From: Branchiostoma lanceolatum
Taxonomy: Eukaryota; Chordata; Leptocardii; Amphioxiformes; Branchiostomatidae
DNA length: 64,000 nucleotides
Direction: 5' to 3'
Assembly: GCF_035083965.1 (NCBI RefSeq)
Contig: NC_089732.1
Location: 16,285,424 to 16,349,423 of the forward strand
This document shows, in pieces, positions 13,601 to 25,600 of the stretch. The translations under genes and the position numbers were made by a program. Position 1 is the first letter of the stretch, and the number at the start of each line of letters is the position of its first letter. A model generated the notes under the pieces. The model ran no database searches. It worked only from the letters and a program-made list of their open reading frames with translations, and was not told where the DNA came from.

Positions 13601-16600
13601 TGTCGGTGTTCGCACGATTAGCACACGGAGTCTATTTGTTAACGGGTCCCGGGTTGATTTTAAGTACGAGTTAAAGTCCCTTCGGGGCCCTGCCGTGCCC
13701 CAAAATGAACCCGGTAGCCATAGGGTGGCCTTTTTTTAAATTTAGACTGAACTTAATGCACCGTCACGTTGCGCTTAAAAGAGATCTTGTGTATTTCCTT
13801 GGTGGTTAGCTTTGACAGTGCTAGCTGATAAACACCAAGCCTGGGCTATGTGAAATATTTGCACATTCTGAGGGTTATGTGGGCTTAGATGATTATGCTC
13901 CGTAGAAACTGCGGTTAAGGTGTACGTGTGTAAACATGGCTAAGGAATGGTAATTGTATCAAAATGACTACCGGCGGACTAGCAGCGTGACACAAATGCT
14001 CAACGACCTGCAGTGGCCCCTTCTCTCCGGAAGGAGGAGAAACATCCACCTCACCTTTTTCTACAAACTAGTTCACAAACATATTAACATACAGACTGAC
14101 AATTAGTACAACATTCTGAAACCTGCCCACGGGCGTTCCCGGGGGGGTCACCAACTAAGAAATCAAAATATCCACGCCCGTTCCGACGGATACAAATATT
14201 CATTCTTTCCACGTATAACACCTGAGTTTGTTTGTTTGTTTGTTTGTTTGTTTGTTTGAACCTTTGTTTATTCATGATAAGCTCAAATCGGCACGCAGGT
14301 CACTTTTCATTGAGGTCATGAGGGAAGAGGTAAGGGTCAGATGGAACGCCCTTCCTACCTTGTTTATCATATCATTAGGCAAACTAAATATCAACTTCTT
14401 TCCCCCCAGGGCGCCTTTCTCAGCATCTGTGAGGTTACCGGGCTGTGTGTGTTGACTCTGCGGGTGATGCCGTCCGTCACCCCCGCCCTAAGCGTGGTCC
14501 TCTCCAACGGTATTCTCTTCGTGTCCATTCTCAGTCAAACCATCAAACAGACGATCAGACTGTGGAAGCAGGAACAGAGACGAAATTGCCGACGTGTTTC
14601 TCGCCTTATTTCGTGTGTGGTCTGGGGTTTAAGTTGTGGAGGGCTTGTCGGCGTTTGGTGTCGTTTTAGAACACAGAGATATGTGATAGAAACGGTTGTC
14701 TCTTTGTTTCTTCTTTCCTTGGCCTGGGCTCCGAAGCTACAGGAGTTTCAGGCTCAAGGCGTTCAGTTAACCGAATCGTCGAAACCCGACCACGCGGCCA
14801 ACTCGAGATGGAAAGCGGGAATATTAAACAATTTCTTGAAACTAGTATCAGTCCTACTAATTCCAGAAGCAATGAAGCTTGCTGGACTCACGGATGTGTG
14901 TTCGAGCTGGGTGTGGATCCGAGCAGAACTGTATGCGCGCTTCACGATTCAGCACCCGGCTACGGTTAGCTTTGTCGTGAATGTTACCGCCAGTTTCGTG
15001 GGTTACATCTTAGCGTGGACGGCCTGTTCTGTCCGGATGGGTTTCTTCGGATTCGCGTTGCCGGCCTTTTTAAGCACCGTTGTTACAGGTACGTTATCTT
15101 GGTGTATAAATACTGTCTGGTGTTTCTTTACCTTTAAGTTAGCACTTTACTCTTTGACAAACAAACAAAAAAATCAACAGAGGAGCCACAATGGAAAGTC
15201 CCAAGTCCATTAGTTCTAAGCTCACAAGTTAGTTTTGATTTTGTTTAATAATGTAAACCGCTCATTATATATACATACGCTAAAATAGTAATGCTAGGGT
15301 CCGACCGGACTGTTTGAGAAAACAGAGAATAAAAATGCATATCAAGAACATACATAATTTACGGTGAGGAGCGATTCTTTAAAAGTTTGTTTATTTTGCT
15401 GTCTTTGATTATATCGTATTTTCCGTTACCGCAAGCTACCCGGCCGGGTCTCGCTTTGGAAATATGACCCTGGCATATCGCGTGAGATCCTTTTGTTGGT
15501 TTTGCGCATTTTTTGAATATGCCACATATCAACATGTATTTTCAGGTGCAATATTCACCAACCAAATCTGCACCACAACGCGCTTCATCCACGAGGACAC
15601 GTGTTTGATGTTTTTGAAAGAAGACTTCGTGTGGGATGTCGGGATCGGTCTGGGGCTGCTGCTGATCCAGTTCTTCACGACCACGTGGTTCGTCATGAGG
15701 AGTCCAACCATCGTCATGGAACATGAAGCCCAGGTAGAGTACGAAAACACGTCATCAGTAGACGAGCTCACACTTATGAGGAGCAAAGAAACTGCTTGCA
15801 TCATAATGAGGAGCACAGAAACGGCTTGCATTATAATGAGGAGCACAGAAACTGCTTGCATCATATAACAGCGGGACGTGCTTTATTTCAGCTAACATTC
15901 GAACTTATTCTAAGAACGTATTTTGCGATTACGTGGCCACATTCGAACGCGTTCGAATCAAGCATGCTTTTAAACTATTTGATACGCTCGAATGTGTCCG
16001 CTTAATCGCAAAATACGTTCTTATAACACATCGAATGTTGGCTTAATTGATTTACATCCCGCTGAATTGTGAAATCGTCTATTTTAGTCTTTACACCATA
16101 ATTAGTTACTCAAGCAACTGGATAAAAGTTTGAAAAAGTCAGACGTTTCAGACAGCATCTGCTGCCTTTCGTCAGTTACTAATAAAAGGACTGGGAAACC
16201 AGGTTTAAACCAAAAACTCTGAATAGATATGTTACTGAGGTTATGACAATTTAGGATGCCTTGGCATAGCTTTCAATAGAAGACTTAGTCAAGCAAAGAA
16301 TGTACAATCCCAACCTCAACAGGAAAAGAGGTCTACGTGTTGAACTTTCAGGCACTTGGGATAGTACACTCCCCTCACATACAGTCCCGGACGAAGAACA
16401 TTAGTTAGTGTACTAAAACAACAGTAGCTAATTGAACTATTTGCATACAACCTTGTCTTGACTTCTTCTTATCCAATCTTTCCCAGCTGTTCTGGCTGCC
16501 GGGGTACAACAGCGTGTTCCCGGCGCAGTGGCTGCTGCTGAGCCGGAAGAACAGGAACACGAAGGGCAGGGACTTCACCACGAGGAGGAAGACCAAACAA

Positions 16601-19600
16601 AACACGCACGTCTACATCTGCACCACTATGTACCACGAGGTTTGTTCAATTATGTTAAAAAGTTTGTTGTTTTCTTGGATGTTTTTCTCTTATCGAAATT
16701 TGGGCTGCACATCCACATGAGAGCTGCAGAGGAGGGCTGCATTCTCATTGGTCTTCGAAAGTAAAGAAACGGACATCATCATCATTGTAAATGGACTGTA
16801 CCGTGCCGTTATGTCAGGTTTAGGTCATAGTCTTTTAGACAGACAGACAGAGATACTGCTAAAAGCACATTGTGTATGACTGTATGTCTATATATATTTT
16901 TCTTTGAAATTTGAAATGTATAAGGCTCTAAAATCTTAGAGCGATGTCCTCATACCAAAAAATATGTATGATTTTGCCAAATGCATTCGAAGCTTTCAGA
17001 AGATCGAACTATACAAGAGCAAACTGAATGATAAAGAACGGGATAAAAGTAGTAACTATCATTTTTTTTAAATATAGAGAATAGAATTGACGTTACCGTT
17101 ACAAACGAGTCATGAATTTTATGCTGTTAAGTCCGAGCGTGAGATGGAGCAGCTCCTGACGTCATTACGTGCGCTAGCGGAGAGTCAAGTCGGAGAGCGG
17201 ACCTTCGAGTCCCACATCTTCTTTGACGGAGGGTGTCGACAGGGGCAGCCGTCTCAGTGGGCGCTTCAGCTGTTCAGTGTCATGGGGAGGACGCTTCAGG
17301 ATGAGAACGGTGGGGATGTTAAATATTGTAGTTAAGTCCCTTAACCCCCTCTCCACAAGTGTAACACTCCGCGCATGCGTACTTAGCCCTGCTTTATCTG
17401 GTGAGGAGACCATGCCTGAATAGACAAGTTTGATTGTACTCTGCGTGTCTGTGCAATCCTTTGTCATCTCGTGTTTTGAGTAAGTGGGAACCGAGACCGA
17501 TTAACAGGGGATACAAACGTCTTACTGACTTCTAATCTCGGTACCAATAGTGTATAGTTACAGTCTCCAGGACTAGGCTCTTTGCAGCATCTAGAACCAG
17601 GAAATTAATACTCAATACCACAAATGCATGATCTGTGTCATATTGTTAGAATCACAAGCCTTAGCATTCACAAGTACTTGCGTTGTATGTAGAATAAACC
17701 TATCAAAAGATCTATGAAAAATGATAAAACGTTCTGTTCTCGAAACCATTTCACCTCACTGACCCCTTTTTTGTGGACGTTGTATACGAAACGATACGCT
17801 TCGTTGAGTTCTTATGCAGTGGACGAGGAAGAAATCGTACAACAGTGCACCCGCTTTAAAACGCCTTACGTTAAGTCTAATGTATTTACGTTATGTTCTT
17901 AGACCCTGAAGACATCTTACAGCAGTGCACCTGCTTTAAGACGTCTTACGATAAGTCTAATGTACCTACGTTATGTTCTTAGACCCTGAAGACATCTTAC
18001 AGCAGTGCACCTGCTTTAAGACGTCTTACGATAAGTCTAATGTACCAACGTTATGTTCTTAGACCCTGAAGACATCTTACAGCAGTGCACCTGCTTTAAG
18101 ACGCCTTACGATAAGTCTAATGTACCTACGTTATGTTCTTAGACCCTGAAGACATCTTACAGCAGTGCACCTGCTTTAAGACGCCTTACGATAAGTCTAA
18201 TGTACCTACGTTATGTTCTTAGACCCTGAAGACATCTTACAGCAGTGCAGCCGGTGTAAGACTCCTTACGGGCTGCAGCTCCAGTGGAAACTGCACTACG
18301 GAAGCGGAGACGCTACCAGCGGGATGGACTTCACGGTTCATCTGAAGGACAACGTTCTGGTGAGTCTTCAGGTGTCGCCGAGACGTCTTTTACTCAAAAC
18401 GTCTTCACTGGCCTTTGGAACTGTATCATCCATTTCTTCTACGTAACTTTCCGCTTTTCAAATTAAGAAGCAGCTTGCCCTCGGCTGTCTTCCTCTCTGA
18501 TATTTTCTACATACTTTCTGATGTTTCGTCCCAACATATCGTATTCACATATAGGTGAAGAACAAGAAAAGATGGAGTCAAGTGATGTACATGTCTTATA
18601 CGCTGGATTACGCAGGTAAAGGGGAACTCTTGTTTATTTCATTTGCAATATTCGTTTCTCATTTATCAGACGAAATCCGTAATTCGTCGGGAGTCCTTTA
18701 ATTAAAACCCTAGTCCTGCTACGCCCGGCAATTGCCGGGTTGTACATTATTGTTCTGTATGCTAGCCCAGACAATTGCAGGGTTGGGAATATTTCTACAA
18801 TGCGCTAGTTGCACCCGCGCGGTTGTTGTACAGCGTGGTAACTGAAATTGAGCAATATCAAACGAGTACCCTTTCTTTCAAATTTTTCTGCACACTTCAG
18901 CAGTGGGGGTATATTTTTGCTCTGGAACTCCAGCAGGACAAGGGTTAATTATATTCGATGTGACTCAGTGCAAGCAGAAAGCGGAACTCATCTTTGAACA
19001 TCAAACTGTTATTTCTTAAGCAGCGCTAGCGTTATTAAAAGTTGAACTAAAATTTCCAGCACAAAAAGGAAAAAAATAAAATAAGATTGGACTTACCCCA
19101 TATCCAGTCTTTGTCACTGAGTGAGCAATCCGCCACTTCTGTAACAGTTACCGTCATGCAGATAGAACATGTGACTCGGTGATGAGCAGAAACTTATGAT
19201 GAACTGCTCACCGTGTCAACTTTGCTTTCGAATGATTTTCACTAACACGGATGATCTTTCCAGCTAAGTCGTCTTATGTCATTCACTAATTTTCAGCATA
19301 TTTCCATCCCCTGGGAATGGCGTCCGGAGTGATCGCAGACACGGACGTCCGTGCCACGTCTACGTACGGTACCGACGCGTCGCACGGGCCGCACCAGGCG
19401 AGGCTCAACGCCGTGGGGAACGGGGGCAGCACGGCCGGCTGGACGGCGGGGGATTCCGACATACACCAGGTGAACTAGATTGTTAATGTCTCAACACCTG
19501 TATTTCCCTACATCCAAAGCTATCTGCCACCGACAGATCGAGCTCATAGAACGTCCGGAACAAAATATACAAAAGCTGCAGTACCAAGGTAACACACCAG

Positions 19601-22600
19601 GGGGACCAAAATCATCGTTGACCTTCGTCTTCCCAAGATCTACCCCCATATAAAAATCATTACTATCTATCTAGAGGTTCTTACATTATGCTGACTACGG
19701 ATATCTGGAAACACAAGCAGATACATGGAGGTAATGATTGCCTTTGTCCAGTCGTTGCAGACATGGTTGTGACTGGAGTTGTGACTAAAATGTGGACTGT
19801 TTGAAATACATTTCTAAAAGCGTTCTTATGGTAGAAATCTCACTTATTGATAAACGATTTTTTGCCTTTGTCCAGTCGTTGCAGATCGACCTGGGAGAAG
19901 ACATGGTTGTGACGGGAGTAGTGACTCAAGGGAAGCACGGGTGTGAGGAGTGGGTGACTATGTACCGCCTGTCCTACAGTCGGGACAGCGAGTCTTGGGA
20001 GAGCTACAGGGACAAACACAACAAACCGGTGGTAGGTTTATCATAAATATGATGGTTTCCCTTTATCATGTATTCCAACAAAGTGTTTGATAACAAAAGG
20101 AAATTTATAGAATGGATTTTGGAGTGAAATCCAAATACAAAAAAAAATATTGGTTTCGAATACGTCATGGGGAACACAGTTTCACACGCAGCGATACCAT
20201 TCCAAGAATCAAGGCTCTCACAGTGAGACCGTCATACGTATAGCGCTATCTTTGCGAGTATCAGGGCTTGCAGTTTGACCTGCAAATCCCCACAACGTCT
20301 TTATTTGGGTAATCAGGGATTTAGCACATGACCTTTAAAGATTGACATTTGCGATCAAGAATTACCTTTTGAATGACACGGCTGCTTTTTGATATATATT
20401 AAAATCTCTAAAAGATGTTATAGTAACTACCAGTATACCTACTAGTAGGAAGGTCAATGAGAGGATGTTCCTGATGCTCCAAATAACGTCACTTTATATA
20501 GAAAAAGTTTTTGAAATGGATTTAACTTCACTTACATACACAGAAAGAGTACACAGAAATAAATCACCAGCAAATTACCACCGCTCTATCATTGCTTATG
20601 TCCTTATGTACATTCAATTTGAACGTGTCCCATATACAGTGTTGTCATTGCGACAATCAGGTACTGCTCACCGGTGCACCACTGAGTACTTCTTATAAAC
20701 GGCGTTAAATTATTGCAAACATCAGGGATCTCAACTCTTTTGAATAACCGTTCCAGGCATTAGACGGTAACGTCGACAGCGACACCCCCGTCCAGCACAT
20801 TCTGGACACGCCAATCAGAGCACGGTACATCAGATTCAACCCTGTCAGCTGGAAAGACAGGATCAGCATGAGAGTGGAACTGCTGGGGTATTGTAAAACG
20901 GGTACGTACTGGAAGCTATTACCATGCACGACAGTCTTGCTCATCATAATAAGACTTCATCAGTAATGCATGTGAATGTACGTCAATATTAAAGGAAACT
21001 TTTTGTGTGCTTTGACTGATTTTCTTAACCGGAGAGAGAAACAGAGACAAAATCAATCCAAGCGATAGTGTTGATAATTGAAAAAAAAGCCTCAAAGTCA
21101 CATTTGACCAACGACAAAAGAGATTGGCCAGTCATCAAACTAGGATTAAACAAGCTGTATTTGAGTGGGACCAATAGTCAAACTTTTAACATGGTACTGA
21201 ACAGCCCGCATGCACGGTTTTTCATTTATAATGTCCCAAACATTCAAACATGCAAACGAACAAACAAACAAGAATATCTTACTGTACAAGCTTCCTCTTC
21301 GATTCAGACGTTAAGTCTTCATCAACATAGCTTGTCGCTTTTTCTCTCCACCCAGTCCAGTGCATGTTCGTTGGCTTCTCGAAGGTCAGTGTCTGTGCAG
21401 GTAGGTGAAAGTCTGTAGCTGTACATCTGCAGCTGACGTTAAGTAAAGTACATTTTCTCTTCCATTTTAGACCTGGACCGAGACAGCTACATCCTGGCCA
21501 CAGACGCCGACGTCAAGTTCTCCCCACAGTCTGCTAAGGCCCTGATGGAGATAATGAGTACGGACCCTAGCGTCGGTGCCGTGTGCGCCCGGACTCACCC
21601 CCTGGGGTCGGGGCCCTTGGTCTGGTACCAGATGTTTGACTACGCGATTGGGCACTGGTTCCAAAAGGTGAGGAAAGAAGAACCTGTACTCAAGCCTACA
21701 GAGGGTATATCTTTTAAGTTCGCTGAAATTAAACGTTGTCCAACTTGCCGATGCACGTGCTGTTTGATAAGTAGACATGTGCTGGCGTTTACGCTGACCG
21801 TGACCCTAAGTTGTATACTGTGGAAGCCCACTTCATGAAGCTCCACGTATTTTATATATTACTTTATTCATATGTAACGCCATTATTTGTTAGCCTCCAC
21901 CAGGCCCTCCTACGGGCGTATTAATTGATCAGAAAAAGGAATAATTAGCCAGTAGAGTCAGTCCACGGTGAAGATCACATTGATCCTGTAAAGCCCAGGT
22001 TAAGCCTAGGTTACACATAGCCGAACATAGCTCCCGAACGCTAGCCGACTCAGGTCGGCGGTAGTTCGGGAGCATTCTGACCAGTTTTTGGGCCACGCCT
22101 ATCTTTGGTGCCGAACATGCGCCGAAGATGCGCCGATCATCTCCTAACCAGTACACGAATTACTCCCGAATGGGCCCCGAATGCTTTCTAGCTTACTCCC
22201 AACCTATGCTGACCTCTAACCGCAGACTGCCGAATCTCTCCTGACTAAACCCCGACCGAATGCAGACCCTCTCACGAATTTAAATGGACATATTCAGCGA
22301 CTTTCAAAGAGGGGTCATTTTCGTTTTTAATTGAAATAATCCATTCTATTATGTTGTTAACATTATCGAGAGATCGAATTCGGATCATGGCTAGCTTTAA
22401 TACTGCTTTCAGTGTTCTTCTTTGTTTTTGGTCGTGTGAAGGTCGGGGGTGATTCGCCCACGTTCCGATAGTAGTCACTTGGTTGAGAATGAGTTAGCAG
22501 AGTTTTGTCTACGGCCTTGGGGTGAGTTATGGGTAGGTTGGAAACTAGTTGGGAGTAAGTCAGTAGTGTTTTTGGCGTGGTTAAGGTTCTAATTTTACTA

Positions 22601-25600
22601 CTGACTCAATCCCGAATACCAGCCGAGCACTAGCCGACCGCGCCGAACACCAGCCGAACACCAGCCGACCCATTTCAGACCCTCCGTCCAGAGCCGAATG
22701 TTTTGAAAATTTCACCAGCCGAACACCAGCCGATTCAGCCGAACGCCAGCCGACTCGACCGAACGCCAACCAAGCTAGCTCCCGAATCACTCCCGAATCA
22801 CTCTAACCATGGTCGGGGGAGAGTCGGGAGGCCATGTTCGGCTGTGTGTAACCTAGGCTTTACACATAGCCGAACATGGCCTCCCGACTCTCCCCCTGCC
22901 ATGGTCAGAGTGATTCGGGAGTGATGCGGGAGCTAGGTCGGCTGGCGTTCGGCTGAGTCGGGTGGTGTTTGGCTGAGTCGGCGGGTGTTCGGCTGCGCCA
23001 GCCGAATGTTTTGAAAATTTGAAAATATTCGGCTCTGGACGGAGGGTCTGAAATAGGACGGCTGGTGTTCGGCTAGTGTTCGGCGCGGTCGGCTAGTGTT
23101 TGGCTGGTATTCGGGAGTGAGTCAGAAGTAAAATTGGAACCTTATTCACGCCAGAAACACTACTGACGTACTCCCGACTAGTTTCCAACCTACCCATAAC
23201 TCACCCCAATGCCGTAAACAAATCTCTGATAACTAATTCTCAACCAAGTGACTACTATATATATATCGGAACGTGGGCGAATCACCCCCGACCTTCACAC
23301 GACTAAAAACAAAGAAGAACACTGAAAGCAGTATTAAAGCTAGCCATGATCCGAATTCGATCTCTCGATAATGTTAACAACATAATAGAATGGATTATTT
23401 CAATTAAAAACGAAAATGACCCCTCTTTTAAAAGTCGCTGAATATGTCCATTTCAATTCGTGAGAGGGTCTGCATTCGGTCGGGGATTAGTCAGGAGAGA
23501 TTCGGCAGTCTGCGGCTAGAGGTCGGGATGGTTGGGAGTAGGCTAGAAAGCATTCGGGGCTCATTCGGGAGTAATTCGTGTACTGGTTAGGAGATGATCG
23601 GCGCATGTTCGGGGCCAAAGATAGGCGTGGCCCAAAAGCTGGTCAGACTGCTCCCGAACTTCAGCCGACCTGAGTCGGCTGGTGTTCGGGAGCCATGTTC
23701 GGCTATGTGTAACCTGGGCTTAAATGAAACCCTGGCAAATATTCTCCCTATAGCCGGCGTAGTTAGCTGGTAGACACTAAATATTTGTCAGCACCAACTT
23801 AAAATAACACCAAACATATGCTGTTGATACAGCAAACGGCGAAAATCAGTTATTCTGTTTTTCGTGTATAACATCTTTTGTTTTTGGCTCCCCAGGTCGC
23901 TAACAGTGTTCTGGGTACGGTGCTGTGCTGTCCCGGCTGCTTTAGTGTGTACAGGTGTAAGGCTGTCAGGGACACTCTGGCCACATACGCCTCTACAGTC
24001 AGTAAAGGGGAGGAGTTCCTCACTAAAGATATGGGAGAGGACCGCTGGCTGTGTACGCTCATGGTAAGACATTTTTTTACTGTTTTTTTTTCTCTACTTT
24101 ATACAGTCAAACCTGCCGAAGAAGACCACTAAGGGGACTGATAAGATCAAGTCTATATGGACAAAGGGTTATTGTATAGTTTTACGTGATTGTGTAAATA
24201 GGAAACGTATCTGAGACACAACTCGAAGGTGGTGATATGTTTTACAATTTCCACATTATATTCGGCACCGGGATTTCTTTGTTCTACTCATGGCTATAAT
24301 ACCTTCCATATCTCGTTCCAAGCTCTCAACACCGCTTGAGGGCTTTAACATGTCGACATTAGGTAAAACCAAGGGACACGAAATTACATACGAATGCCAT
24401 TTGATTCTCCAGGTAGAGAAGGGCTGGCGGTTGGAGTACACGGCTGTGTCAGAGGACAGCACCTACTGCCCGGAGGAGTTTGACGAGTTCTTCAACCAGA
24501 GGCGGCGGTGGATCCCTTCAACTATCGCTAATCAGCTGGAACTCATCAGGAAGTGGGGAGGGGGGCAAGTCAAAAGCGACTACGTCTCCAAGTTCTTCAT
24601 CATGTACCAGGGCTTCCTGCTGTTTTCATCCATGATTGGCCCGTCGACTGTTATCCTGATCATGGCTGGTAAGGAAGATTCCATATTGTAAGTGGCGAAG
24701 TGCAACGTGCTACGATGCCCTGCTGGTTGTCATATTGAATATGAAACGTTTATTCAAAAATCTGTTATGACAAGATCGGTGATAAACAACGATGATTGTA
24801 CATTGGTAGATAACTGGACTGGTCATCTTTCTGCTATTGTACGATTAAGCCCTAAATGTAATTATTAGAAGGTAATACGAGCACAATGTGCCGGAAAATC
24901 TCACATTTGTCTCAGAAATACTTTGATAGATTGATTTAAAGGGTCTTCAAGATTCTAAATGGACTTTCAGACTTTAACTTAGCTGGTGCCTTTGTCTCTC
25001 CTCCAAATACTCTACATTTTGTACCTTTTTCAGAAACGATGAAACGTTGAATTAGCTTGGGCGTCATCCTCCGTAAAAATCAAACAGCTGACTCAATCTT
25101 TTTGCTTGCTGATCACCGAAATATTGAGCCAGTGATTACTACGGAAGATGGCACGCCGGCTAACATAGAATTGCAGATCTGGTGGAAAAACTGTTACGAA
25201 GTATAGAATGACTGAATGGAAATGGCTCATGTTGATTTCAGCCGGCCTGGAGTTGGTGGTGGGCAGTGTAGGAGGAGGAATCGTGCCGACAGTTGTTGTG
25301 TTCTCTCTGATCTTCCTCGGGTACGGAGTGCTGTGCCTTTACGCCAAGCAAGACACACAGCTCAAGGTATTTTCAATTACAACATCTTCTTACATTTTCA
25401 TGTAAGATTAAACTGTTATCATCATAATGATCATAACTCATCATCGCCATGACCTTAGTTACGCCTCGTACTCTTATATTAGTTTGTAAATTTACAGTAA
25501 GGTTTTGTAACACATTGTAAATCCTCTTGCAGTGGGCGAATGTACTTACCGTGGTATCTATGATAGTGTGATATAGGTATATATGACATCAATGTAGGTA

